A DNA stretch of 64,000 nt from Agaribacterium haliotis (GTDB taxonomy: Bacteria; Pseudomonadota; Gammaproteobacteria; Pseudomonadales; Cellvibrionaceae), in assembly GCF_002312815.1 (NCBI RefSeq), contig NZ_NKQJ01000010.1, forward strand, positions 143,363 to 207,362, written 5' to 3'. The position numbers were made by a program, and so were the translations under genes. The stretch's first letter is position 1. Every line of letters starts with the position of its first letter. Of this stretch, positions 56,574 to 64,000 are shown piece after piece. The notes beneath the pieces were generated by a model. The model made no database searches and had not been told where the DNA came from. It saw only the letters and a list, made by a program, of their open reading frames with translations.

Positions 56574-59065
56574 AATTAAGCCGACGTACTCTGATTAAAA
56601 ACCAAGCTCTGGCCACCGCTGCAACCGCCGCGGGTATGACCGTGCCCAGCCAAGCCGCCAACCTGATCGCGTCTTCAAGCGACAGCCAGTTGACCTGGTC
56701 AAAAGCTCCGTGCCGTTTCTGCGGTACCGGCTGCTCGGTTAATGTTGCCACCAAAAATGGCCGTGTAGTCGCCACTCACGGCGACATAAAAAGCCCGGTG
56801 AACCGCGGCCTGAATTGTGTCAAAGGTTATTTCCTGTCAAAGATCATGTACGGCGAAGACAGGCTGACCCAGCCACTTTTGCGAATGAAAGATGGCAAAT
56901 TTGATAAGAACGGCGACTTTGCTCCAATTAGCTGGGATCAAGCTTTTGATATCATGGCGGAGAAGTACAAGGGCGCACTGAAAGACAAAGGCCCCAGTGC
57001 GCTGGGCATGTTTGGCTCAGGCCAGTGGACAGTCTGGGAAGGCTACGCCGCTGTTAAATTAATGAAAGCCGGTTTCCGCTCCAATAATATTGAGCCCAAC
57101 GCGCGCCACTGTATGGCATCTGCTGTCGCCGGTTTTATGCGCACCTTTGGCATCGACGAGCCGATGGGCTGTTACGACGATTTTGAGAACGCCGATGCTT
57201 TTGTGCTTTGGGGCTCAAATATGGCGGAAATGCACCCAATACTGTGGACACGCATTACCGACCGCCGCCTGAGCAACCCGCATGTCAAAGTCAATGTACT
57301 CTCAACCTATGAACACCGCTGCTTTGAACTCGCCGATGAAGGTTATATCTTTGAGCCACAAAGTGACTTGGCGATTGCCAACTATATTGCCAACTACATT
57401 ATTCAAAACGATGCCGTAAATTGGGATTTTGTTAAAAAACACACCAAGTTTGTCAAAGGTAATAACGATATCGGCTACGGCCTGAGGCCAGAAGACCCGA
57501 GGGAAAAAGCCGCCAAAAATGCAGATAAGGCCGGCGGCTCATCACCTATCGACTTCGACGAATTTAAGGCTTTTGTCGCTGAATACGACGTTAAAAAAGC
57601 CAGCGAGCTTTCTGGCGTTAGCGAAGACAAGCTGCTTAAACTCGCCAAAACATACGCCGACCCAAATACCAAGGTCATGAGCTTGTGGACCATGGGCGTC
57701 AACCAGCACACTCGCGGTGTGTGGATGAACAACCTGATTTACAACATCCACTTGCTTACAGGCAAAATCGCTCAGCCCGGCAATAGCCCTTTCAGCCTAA
57801 CCGGCCAACCTTCAGCTTGCGGCACCGCACGCGAAGTAGGCACCTTTGCCCACCGCTTGCCGGCCGACATGGTTGTTGCTAATCCCAAACACCGCGCCAT
57901 TGCCGAAAAAATGTGGAAGCTGCCCGAAGGTACCATTGATGCCAAGCCGGGCGCCCATGCCGTGCTGCACAACCGCCAACTTAAAGACGGCGTTATGAAC
58001 GTTTACTGGGTTCAGTGCAATAACAATATGCAAGCTGCGGCCAATATGCTCGAAGAAGGTTTGCCTGGTTATCGCAACCCGGAAAACTTTATTGTTGTCT
58101 CTGACGCTTACCCCACCGTCACCGCACAAGCTGGCGACCTGATTTTGCCGACAGCAATGTGGGTTGAAAAAGAAGGCGCCTATGGTAACGCCGAGCGCCG
58201 CACCCAATTCTGGCACCAGTTAATTGATGCCCCGGGCGAAGCAAAATCCGATCTCTGGCAAATCATGGAGTTCTCCAAGCGCTTCAAGGTAGAAGAAGTG
58301 TGGCCTGCAGATTTGCTAGCTAAAAAGCCTGAATACAAAGGCAAAACGCTATTTGACGTGCTCTATGCTAACGGCCAGGTAAATAAATTCAGCAGCAAAG
58401 AGCTGAACAAAAATTACGGCAACCACGAAAGCGAAGATTTTGGTTTCTACGTACAAAAAGGTTTATTTGAAGAGTATGCCGAATTTGGCCGCGGCAAAGC
58501 TCACGACCTGGCGCCATTTGAAACCTACCACAATACCCGCGGCCTGCGCTGGCCCGTAGTCAACGGCCAGGAGACCCTGTGGCGCTTCCGCGAAGGCAGT
58601 GATCCATATGTCGAAAAAGGCAAGGGCTTTCAGTTTTACGGTAAACCCGACGGCCGCGCACTGATTTTTGCTCTGCCTTATGAGCCACCCGCCGAAGCAC
58701 CTGACAATGAATTCCCGCTGTGGTTGTGTACTGGCCGCGTACTAGAACACTGGCACAGCGGCTCGATGACTCAGCGTGTCCCCGAGCTTTATAAAAGCTA
58801 CCCTGATGCGGTTTGTTACATGCATGCAGATGATGCCAAAGCCGCCGGTTTACGCAGGGGAGATAAAGTAAAAGTTGAATCGCGCCGAGGTTATATCATC
58901 ACCCGTGTCGAAACCAAAGGCCGCAACAAAACACCTAAAGGTCTTATTTTTGTGCCCTGGTTTGATGCTCGCCAGCTGATCAACAAAGTCACTCTCGACG
59001 CGACCGACCCCATTTCTAAACAGACCGACTTCAAGAAGTGCGCTGTGAAAATTTCTAAGGTTTAA
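56570..59065 (+). CDS. napA: Periplasmic nitrate reductase catalytic subunit NapA
   Basis: An 831-residue molybdoprotein. A twin-arginine signal (SRRTLIK at residues 4-10) leads to cleavage near SQA-AN. The 4Fe-4S cluster cysteines are Cys48, Cys51, Cys55 and Cys83. The molybdenum-ligand Cys is at 181 ([14 protein letters not shown]). It reduces nitrate to nitrite in the periplasm, with electrons from NapC through NapB. The GTG start overlaps the napD stop. Full length and all key residues present. Confidence 0.97.
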   Translation: MKLSRRTLIKNQALATAATAAGMTVPSQAANLIASSSDSQLTWSKAPCRFCGTGCSVNVATKNGRVVATHGDIKSPVNRGLNCVKGYFLSKIMYGEDRLTQPLLRMKDGKFDKNGDFAPISWDQAFDIMAEKYKGALKDKGPSALGMFGSGQWTVWEGYAAVKLMKAGFRSNNIEPNARHCMASAVAGFMRTFGIDEPMGCYDDFENADAFVLWGSNMAEMHPILWTRITDRRLSNPHVKVNVLSTYEHRCFELADEGYIFEPQSDLAIANYIANYIIQNDAVNWDFVKKHTKFVKGNNDIGYGLRPEDPREKAAKNADKAGGSSPIDFDEFKAFVAEYDVKKASELSGVSEDKLLKLAKTYADPNTKVMSLWTMGVNQHTRGVWMNNLIYNIHLLTGKIAQPGNSPFSLTGQPSACGTAREVGTFAHRLPADMVVANPKHRAIAEKMWKLPEGTIDAKPGAHAVLHNRQLKDGVMNVYWVQCNNNMQAAANMLEEGLPGYRNPENFIVVSDAYPTVTAQAGDLILPTAMWVEKEGAYGNAERRTQFWHQLIDAPGEAKSDLWQIMEFSKRFKVEEVWPADLLAKKPEYKGKTLFDVLYANGQVNKFSSKELNKNYGNHESEDFGFYVQKGLFEEYAEFGRGKAHDLAPFETYHNTRGLRWPVVNGQETLWRFREGSDPYVEKGKGFQFYGKPDGRALIFALPYEPPAEAPDNEFPLWLCTGRVLEHWHSGSMTQRVPELYKSYPDAVCYMHADDAKAAGLRRGDKVKVESRRGYIITRVETKGRNKTPKGLIFVPWFDARQLINKVTLDATDPISKQTDFKKCAVKISKV

Positions 59066-59076
59066 GGAGAAGAATA

Positions 59077-59520
59077 ATGAAAAAGTTACTAATCTTAGCC
59101 ACCCTTAGCAGCGCCTTGTTCTCGGTTTTGCTCTACGCCAACGAGATTGCCACACTGCGCCAAGGCACTCCGCTGGATGAGGTCAGCACAAACCCTGCGC
59201 CTATGCAAAACGTCAGCAATACCGACGTCAAAGAAATTCGCGCCTACCCGATGCAACCGCCGATGATTCCTCACAAGATCGACAATTACCAAGTCGATCT
59301 AAAGGCCAATAAATGCCTGAGCTGCCACGCGAGGGACATGGTCGGTGACTCTCAGGCAACCATGATCAGCGTCACTCACTTTATGGATAGAGACGGCAAC
59401 TTCCTCGCCGATGTCAGCCCGCGTCGCTACTTCTGTACTCAATGCCATGTGCCTCAGGTTGAGCGCAAAGACTTGGTCGAGAACGAATTTGAAGACATCA
59501 AAACAGTCATCAAACAATAG
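59077..59520 (+). CDS. napB: Dihaem cytochrome c NapB
   Basis: A 147-residue protein with a signal peptide ending LLYA-NEIA and two CxxCH haem sites (CLSCH at 80, CTQCH at 120). The conserved RAYPMQPPMIPH segment lies before the first site. It passes electrons from NapC to NapA. AAGGAGA precedes the ATG; 11 bp after napA. Confidence 0.96.
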   Translation: MKKLLILATLSSALFSVLLYANEIATLRQGTPLDEVSTNPAPMQNVSNTDVKEIRAYPMQPPMIPHKIDNYQVDLKANKCLSCHARDMVGDSQATMISVTHFMDRDGNFLADVSPRRYFCTQCHVPQVERKDLVENEFEDIKTVIKQ

Positions 59521-59532
59521 TGAGTACAAACC

Positions 59533-60123
59533 GTGATCAAGTTAATTAAGGAATATTGGAAGGTCGCCAACAGGCCTTCCATGCACTTCAGCCTCGGGTT
59601 CTTGACACTCGGCGGATTTATCGCGGGCATTATTTTCTGGGGTGGTTTTAACACCGCGCTTGAGGTTACCAATACCGAAGAGTTTTGTATTGGCTGCCAC
59701 GAAATGGAAAACAACGTCTATGAAGAACTGCAGTACACCGTGCACTTTAGTAACGGCTCCGGCGTCAGAGCAACCTGCCCCGACTGCCACGTACCGCATA
59801 AATGGACAAATAAAATTGCCCGGAAAATGCAAGCGTCTAAAGAAGTTTGGGGTAAGATTTTCGGCACCATCAATACCCGTGAAAAGTTTGAAGAAAAGCG
59901 CCTTGAGCTTGCTCAGCACGAATGGGCGCGATTAAAAGCTAACGATTCACTCGAGTGTAGAAACTGCCACGACTTTGAATACATGGACTTTACTCAACAA
60001 AGCCCACGCGCTGCCGTTCAGCACAGTACCGCACTCGCCGCTGGAGAAAAGACCTGTATCGACTGCCACAAAGGTATCGCCCATCGCCTGCCCGATATGG
60101 AAGGTGTCGAGGGTTGGCAATAA
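59533..60123 (+). CDS. napC: Tetrahaem cytochrome c quinol dehydrogenase NapC
   Basis: A 196-residue NapC/NirT-type protein: one N-terminal anchor ([20 protein letters not shown]) and four CxxCH sites (CIGCH at 52, CPDCH, CRNCH, CIDCH). It oxidises membrane quinol and feeds NapB. The GTG start has only a weak ribosome site. Last gene before a strong terminator. No napF, napG or napH is present. Confidence 0.96.
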   Translation: MIKLIKEYWKVANRPSMHFSLGFLTLGGFIAGIIFWGGFNTALEVTNTEEFCIGCHEMENNVYEELQYTVHFSNGSGVRATCPDCHVPHKWTNKIARKMQASKEVWGKIFGTINTREKFEEKRLELAQHEWARLKANDSLECRNCHDFEYMDFTQQSPRAAVQHSTALAAGEKTCIDCHKGIAHRLPDMEGVEGWQ

Positions 60124-60143
60124 CTGCTCAACCACCTCTGCTG

Positions 60144-60171
60144 AAGGCCGGCCGCGAGCCGGCCTTTTTAT
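60144..60171 (+). terminator. Rho-independent terminator after napC
   Basis: AAGGCCGGC-CGCGA-GCCGGCCTT makes a nine-pair stem followed by a T-run. Confidence 0.9.
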
Positions 60172-60205
60172 TTTAAACTGCATGTATCAATAATAAGGCT
60201 TCATT

Positions 60206-60541
60206 GTGTATAAACTAATAAAGCCATTGGCTCTGCCACTAGTCGCCTGTTTAGTTCTAACGATTAGCTCAACAAGCCTTGCACAAGACTATCTATGGGT
60301 CGATGTGCGAAGCGCAAGCGAATTTAGCTCGGGACATTTACCAACAGCCATAAACATTGAATACAGTCGTATTATCGAGGGAGTGGAACAACATAACTTC
60401 AACAAAAACACTGAGCTTCGCTTATACTGCCGCAGCGGTCGCCGGGCTGAAATAGCCAAGCAAAAACTAATCAGTTTAGGTTACAACGCCGAAAACTATG
60501 GCGCTTACAAGAAGCTATTAACGCAACCAAACGAGAGTTAA
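60206..60541 (+). CDS. Periplasmic single-domain rhodanese
   Basis: A 111-residue PspE-like protein. A signal peptide (ending SLA-QDY) is followed by a rhodanese fold (WVDVRSASEFSSGHLPTAINI). The catalytic Cys75 is in LYCRSGRRAEIA. It may transfer sulfane sulfur in the periplasm. The start is a GTG with AAGG upstream. It comes after the nap terminator, so it may be transcribed separately. A link with nitrate reduction is only by place. Confidence 0.85.
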   Translation: MYKLIKPLALPLVACLVLTISSTSLAQDYLWVDVRSASEFSSGHLPTAINIEYSRIIEGVEQHNFNKNTELRLYCRSGRRAEIAKQKLISLGYNAENYGAYKKLLTQPNES

Positions 60542-60940
60542 GGTTCTGCTAAAGAATAAACCTAGCTTTACCAGGCAGTCATTTCAGCCGGCCGTCAGCT
60601 TCCCAACTACAAAGCCGCACCCTTCTAAGCACATTATTTTTGAGATATTAAAAAAAAAGCTAAAAACCCAATAAGCATTCCCTTTGATAGTAAGTGTCAC
60701 TCTTTACCACAAAAAGAAAGAAATAGGCGCCACAAAAATTTAATTAAGCACCAGGGCCAAGCGTAAATCGCACCATAAAATGGCATTAAGTAGAAATACA
60801 ATTGCATCGGCAAATAATAGGGCTTAACTCTCTTAAACGGCGCTAAGCGCAATTTTCCTCATATGCTAAACCCAAGCTATACCCACTTCGTTTGCAGCCA
60901 GGGATGGCCGCCCTGCTGCGTTTGATTGCAGGAGAGTTCT
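60542..60940. other. AT-rich intergenic interval
   Basis: About 400 bp before the kinase gene. It holds an A-rich run near 60650 and no supported gene, RNA or repeat. The kinase operon promoter is presumably here; not located. Confidence 0.5.
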
Positions 60941-63040
60941 ATGTGGTCTGCCCTTGGTAAATACCGTGCCATTGTTGTTTCAATAGCATTATTTCTTTTT
61001 CTCGATGCGTCAGTACTTACGCTAAATTTCTATATCTCTTTTAAGATCGCGGACGATGCTGTCGGCGTAAACCTTGCCGGTAGGCAGCGAATGCTGACGC
61101 AGAGAACAGTAAAGAGCCTCTATGCCATTGATAACGCAAGCGTGAAGTCTGAGGCCGAAGCAACAGCCATCAACGAGCTTGAAATGAGCTATCAACTATT
61201 TAGCTCTACCCTCACTGCCTTTGAGCAGGGTGGCTACACCACTGGTGCCGCGGGAGAGCAAGTAGAGCTTAAAGCCGTTAGCTCGCCCAAGGCCATCAAA
61301 GCCATTGCCGAGGCCAAAGAACTTTGGCAGCCGCTGAGTAAAGAGATTCAACAAATATTACAAGCAGATAGTGAGCAACAGCTTTACAGCGCCCTCGGGC
61401 CCGCCATTAGCTACGCTAATGCCAACAATTTAAAACTGCTTAGCTTGATGAACAGCCTTACTGTTGAACTCGAAAGTATCGCAACAAGCCAGGCGCAAAC
61501 GTTGCGCTATATTCAAACTGGCGGCATCAGCCTCGCCATCGTTAATTTCTTGTTTATTCTGTTCCACTTTCTCGGGGAACTTCGAACAAATGACCGCAAG
61601 CTGGAAGCGGCACGTCAAGAGACAACCGAAATATTAAACACGGTGAGCGAGGGTTTATTTCTTCTCGATGAAGACCTTCGCCTCGGTAACCAACACTCTG
61701 GTCAGCTATCAGAGATGTTCGGCGGAAAAGAAGTATCTGGCATTAGCTTTTCAGAACTTATTGGCGACCTAGTTAAAAGTAAGGACTTAGAAACAGCTGA
61801 ACGTTTTGTCGGTTTATTATTTAGGCCAAATGTGAAAGACAATCTTATCAAAGACCTCAACCCACTTACTGAAGTCGAACTCAACATCCCCGATAAAGAA
61901 GGTGGCTACAGCACTCGTTACCTAAGCTTTGATTTCAGCCGCGTTGCAGGCGAAGAAAACAAAAATACTGTATTGGTAACCGTAACCGATGTTACCCGAA
62001 GCGTAGAGCTTGCTCGTGAACTAGCCGAAGAAAAAGAACGCTCCGAACAACAGATGGAAACCTTAACAAGCATCTTGCACACGGAGCCCAAAACCCTTAA
62101 ACGCTTTATTCAGGATGCTTTTGATAGTTTCAGTAAGATCAACGAAGTACTCAAAGATCAGGGTCGTACCGACTCGTCAATGTCGAGAAAACTCAACGAA
62201 ATTTTTGTAGAAGTTCACAACTTCAAAGGTGATGCATCTGCACTGGAGCTCGACAACTTTGCCGACCTCGCCAATCGTTTTGAAGACGATATTCAACAAA
62301 CCCTAACTAAGAACAAAGTCGGCGGCAATGATTTTCTCAAGCTTGCGGTGCACTTAGAAAACCTCATTCGCTATACCGAGTCTGTACAAGAAATCGCTGA
62401 AAAGCTTGCTAGCTTTTCTGTTATGAGCTCGGACAATAAAAACACGCCTAAAAATCACAGCGACTCTAGCCGCTGGCAGCATTTGACCAAACTCTGTTAC
62501 AACGTAGCTGAGCGTGAGCAAAAGCAGGCACAATTAGTCATCACAGGGTTTAACGAAGCTGACCTCGATGAGGCAACCGAAAGCCTCATCAATGATGTTT
62601 GCATTCAGTTTATCCGCAACGCTTTAGTACATAGCATTGAAAAGCCAGAACTTCGTGAAGCTCGCAATAAAAATGCCTGTGGTCGTATCGACGCCAGGCT
62701 CTGCACCATGCCAAGCGGCGAGATAGAGCTCAGCATCCACGATGATGGCGCCGGCATCAATTACGATAAGATCAGAGATAAAGCAGCTGCAAGTGGGCAG
62801 TGGGATCAGAATAGCCTCGCGAACTGGAGCAATAAGAAACTTCTCGGCCTGATATTTGAGCCAGGTTTTTCCACTGCAGACAAGCTAAGTAACGATGCAG
62901 GAAGGGGCGTCGGCATGGACGTTATCCGCAGCCGAGTTCAAGCCCATAACGGCAGGCTTAAAATTAGCAGTCGCTCCGGCATTGATTGTCAGTTCACTAT
63001 TACCCTCCCCCCACAAAAACAAGCTTCTGCAGCTGCGTAA
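60941..63040 (+). CDS. CheA-like histidine kinase with PilJ-type sensor, PAS and Hpt domains
   Basis: A 699-residue protein from the ATG at 60941, which has AGGAG six bases upstream. Helix 1 (about 9-31) is followed by a PilJ-N type periplasmic segment (NLAGRQRMLTQRT), which resembles nitrate/type IV pilus sensors. Helix 2 lies near 190-213. A PAS-like domain follows (EILNTVSEGLFLLDEDLRL), then an Hpt motif with His426 (VHNFKGDAS). A CheA-type ATPase comes next (FIRNALVHSIEKPE, HDDGAGINYDKI, GRGVGMDVI). There is no CheW-binding (P5) domain, so it is not a standard chemotaxis kinase. It likely phosphorylates the CheY-like protein encoded next. PAS call is weaker than the rest. Confidence 0.88.
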   Translation: MWSALGKYRAIVVSIALFLFLDASVLTLNFYISFKIADDAVGVNLAGRQRMLTQRTVKSLYAIDNASVKSEAEATAINELEMSYQLFSSTLTAFEQGGYTTGAAGEQVELKAVSSPKAIKAIAEAKELWQPLSKEIQQILQADSEQQLYSALGPAISYANANNLKLLSLMNSLTVELESIATSQAQTLRYIQTGGISLAIVNFLFILFHFLGELRTNDRKLEAARQETTEILNTVSEGLFLLDEDLRLGNQHSGQLSEMFGGKEVSGISFSELIGDLVKSKDLETAERFVGLLFRPNVKDNLIKDLNPLTEVELNIPDKEGGYSTRYLSFDFSRVAGEENKNTVLVTVTDVTRSVELARELAEEKERSEQQMETLTSILHTEPKTLKRFIQDAFDSFSKINEVLKDQGRTDSSMSRKLNEIFVEVHNFKGDASALELDNFADLANRFEDDIQQTLTKNKVGGNDFLKLAVHLENLIRYTESVQEIAEKLASFSVMSSDNKNTPKNHSDSSRWQHLTKLCYNVAEREQKQAQLVITGFNEADLDEATESLINDVCIQFIRNALVHSIEKPELREARNKNACGRIDARLCTMPSGEIELSIHDDGAGINYDKIRDKAAASGQWDQNSLANWSNKKLLGLIFEPGFSTADKLSNDAGRGVGMDVIRSRVQAHNGRLKISSRSGIDCQFTITLPPQKQASAAA

Positions 63041-63052
63041 GGAGTACACGGT

Positions 63053-63424
63053 ATGACAGCCCCATTAAAAATGCTTATCGTCGATGACTCAAATGTTATC
63101 CGCCGAAAAATAGAACGCGGACACGACGATACAATCTTCACTGTTGTCGGCAGTGCCGCCAGCGGTGCCGAAGCTGTTGAACAGTTCAACCAGTTGCAGC
63201 CGGATGTTGTAACTATGGATTTGACCATGCCACAAATGGATGGCATCGAGTGCATTAGCCATCTCATTAATTTAAACCCCGAGGTAAAAATACTGGTGAT
63301 ATCTGCTCTCTCAGATAAAAGCACGGGCATAGAAGCACTAGAGCGCGGCGCTCAGGGTTTTTTAACAAAACCCTTTGACGATCAAAAACTCTCTGAAGCA
63401 TTAAAAGAACTGGTGGAGGTGTAA
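63053..63424 (+). CDS. CheY-like single-domain response regulator
   Basis: A 123-residue receiver: Asp11/Asp12, phospho-acceptor Asp56 (VVTMDLTMPQMDG), Thr/Ser switch in LVISALSD and Lys106 (FLTKPFDD). No output domain. It lies between the kinase gene (12 bp) and a CheX-like phosphatase gene (1 bp), so the three form one pathway. AAGGAG lies before the ATG. Confidence 0.95.
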   Translation: MTAPLKMLIVDDSNVIRRKIERGHDDTIFTVVGSAASGAEAVEQFNQLQPDVVTMDLTMPQMDGIECISHLINLNPEVKILVISALSDKSTGIEALERGAQGFLTKPFDDQKLSEALKELVEV

Positions 63425-63425
63425 T

Positions 63426-63875
63426 ATGTCAGAATCAACGTTACAAGTATTTATTGACGGCGCACTGAACTATTTTCAACACACATCAGATAAAGATGTC
63501 AAAGTAGGCACGCCGTATTTAATTGAGAACAACAGCCCTGCTGCGTTTGACTTTACTGGCATCATCGGAGTCAGCGGCCCCTATCGCGGCACCGTCTATT
63601 TTACCGCCCCCAAAGCCTTGCTTACGCACCTGTTATTATCTATTGGTGAAAAAGATACATCTATGGATTACGTTTTAGATCTTGTTGGCGAGGTCGCCAA
63701 TACGATTGCAGGCAATGCGCGGGCTCAATTTGGGCAAGAATTTATGATCAGTGTACCGGTAGTTGTTGAAGGCTCGCCCAGCCATATTCACATGCCCAAA
63801 GACCTCAGGTCATATGTCATCCCCGTTTACTGGAAGGCCTACAGCGCTGCTGTTGTTATTTGTTTGGAAAATTAA
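63426..63875 (+). CDS. CheX-like CheY-P phosphatase
   Basis: A 149-residue protein of the CheX/CheC-like family. The catalytic E-x-x-N motif is in LVGEVANTIAGNAR, following the usual order of IGVSGPYRGTVYF strands. It would dephosphorylate the CheY-like regulator encoded just before. AGGTGT precedes the ATG. Family call good; the substrate is inferred from position. Confidence 0.88.
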   Translation: MSESTLQVFIDGALNYFQHTSDKDVKVGTPYLIENNSPAAFDFTGIIGVSGPYRGTVYFTAPKALLTHLLLSIGEKDTSMDYVLDLVGEVANTIAGNARAQFGQEFMISVPVVVEGSPSHIHMPKDLRSYVIPVYWKAYSAAVVICLEN

Positions 63876-63958
63876 CCAGCACAGTTTGCGGCCGAATCTC
63901 GGCCGCAATAGATTTCAGTATTTCGCGCTTTCAAGTAATAACCGCAATTTTCTTTAGT

Positions 63959-64000
63959 TTACGCCGCTAACAAGTCTTTGCGCAGCCCCATAAATAATTC
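63959..64000 (-). CDS. Possible C-terminal end of a gene entering from the right edge
   Basis: On the minus strand the last 42 bases read ELFMGLRKDLLAA then TAA. The frame is open to the window edge and has ordinary composition. It is far too short to name a family, and it could be chance. Confidence 0.35.
   Translation of the reverse strand, partial: ELFMGLRKDLLAA

Overview
The window looks like chromosome of a marine, polysaccharide-degrading gammaproteobacterium, most likely in the Cellvibrionales (Saccharophagus/Teredinibacter-like). The reasons are two lipoproteins that hang polysaccharide-lyase modules on long Pro/Ser linkers, a very large type I secreted adhesin, a Leloir operon with LacI-type operators, napEDABC, and a SpeA plus carboxynorspermidine-dehydrogenase polyamine route. 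The genus is an inference. No rRNA, tRNA, CRISPR array, phage or transposase gene was seen.

Layout. (1) 1-8.3 kb: an iron/siderophore region. The N-terminal end of an IucA/IucC (AsbA-like) NIS siderophore synthetase runs off the left edge. Upstream of it, in the same direction, are a MATE exporter, an Sfp-type phosphopantetheinyl transferase, carboxynorspermidine dehydrogenase and SpeA. A TonB-dependent receptor is divergent from speA. One Fur box lies in front of the synthetase and another lies between speA and the receptor, so polyamine synthesis looks iron-regulated here. (2) 8.3-10.6 kb: a small lipoprotein and NnrS, with an FNR-like site. (3) 10.6-16.1 kb: two tandem lipoproteins of matching design (lipobox, hexapeptide-repeat linker, six-Cys module, catalytic domain). 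One is a family-8 chondroitinase with all four catalytic residues; the other is a pectate-lyase-like beta-helix. (4) 16.4-20.1 kb: galTKE behind two LacI-family palindromes.

(5) 20.16-37.54 kb: a leftward type I secretion operon (3438-residue adhesin, ABC transporter, HlyD, TolC, OmpA-like lipoprotein, unrecognised 202-residue periplasmic protein). It is bracketed by two 263-bp, about 98% identical, inversely oriented MITE-like elements with 20-bp-plus terminal inverted repeats and TA target duplications. A single tip of the same element lies at the 3' end of nnrS. No LapG/LapD pair is present. This flanked cassette is the most striking structure in the window.

(6) 37.9-42.8 kb: sixA, an outer-membrane barrel, an arsR-arsC-ACR3-arsH operon with a palindromic operator, and a PhzF-like protein. 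(7) 42.8-52.0 kb: a membrane-anchored response regulator with a predicted periplasmic C-terminal half, oligopeptidase A, a degenerate M48 protease-like membrane protein that has lost its zinc ligands, and a STAS/PP2C partner-switching pair. (8) 52.1-60.5 kb: AsmA-like protein, MarC, a small barrel, then napEDABC behind an FNR box, and a periplasmic rhodanese. (9) 60.9-63.9 kb: a CheA-like kinase with a PilJ-type sensor but no CheW domain, followed by CheY-like and CheX-like proteins. A possible gene end enters from the right edge.

Functions are assigned from remembered family motifs and gene context; no database search was run. Starts were moved from the longest reading frame where a Shine-Dalgarno sequence, signal peptide or lipobox made a downstream start clearly better.
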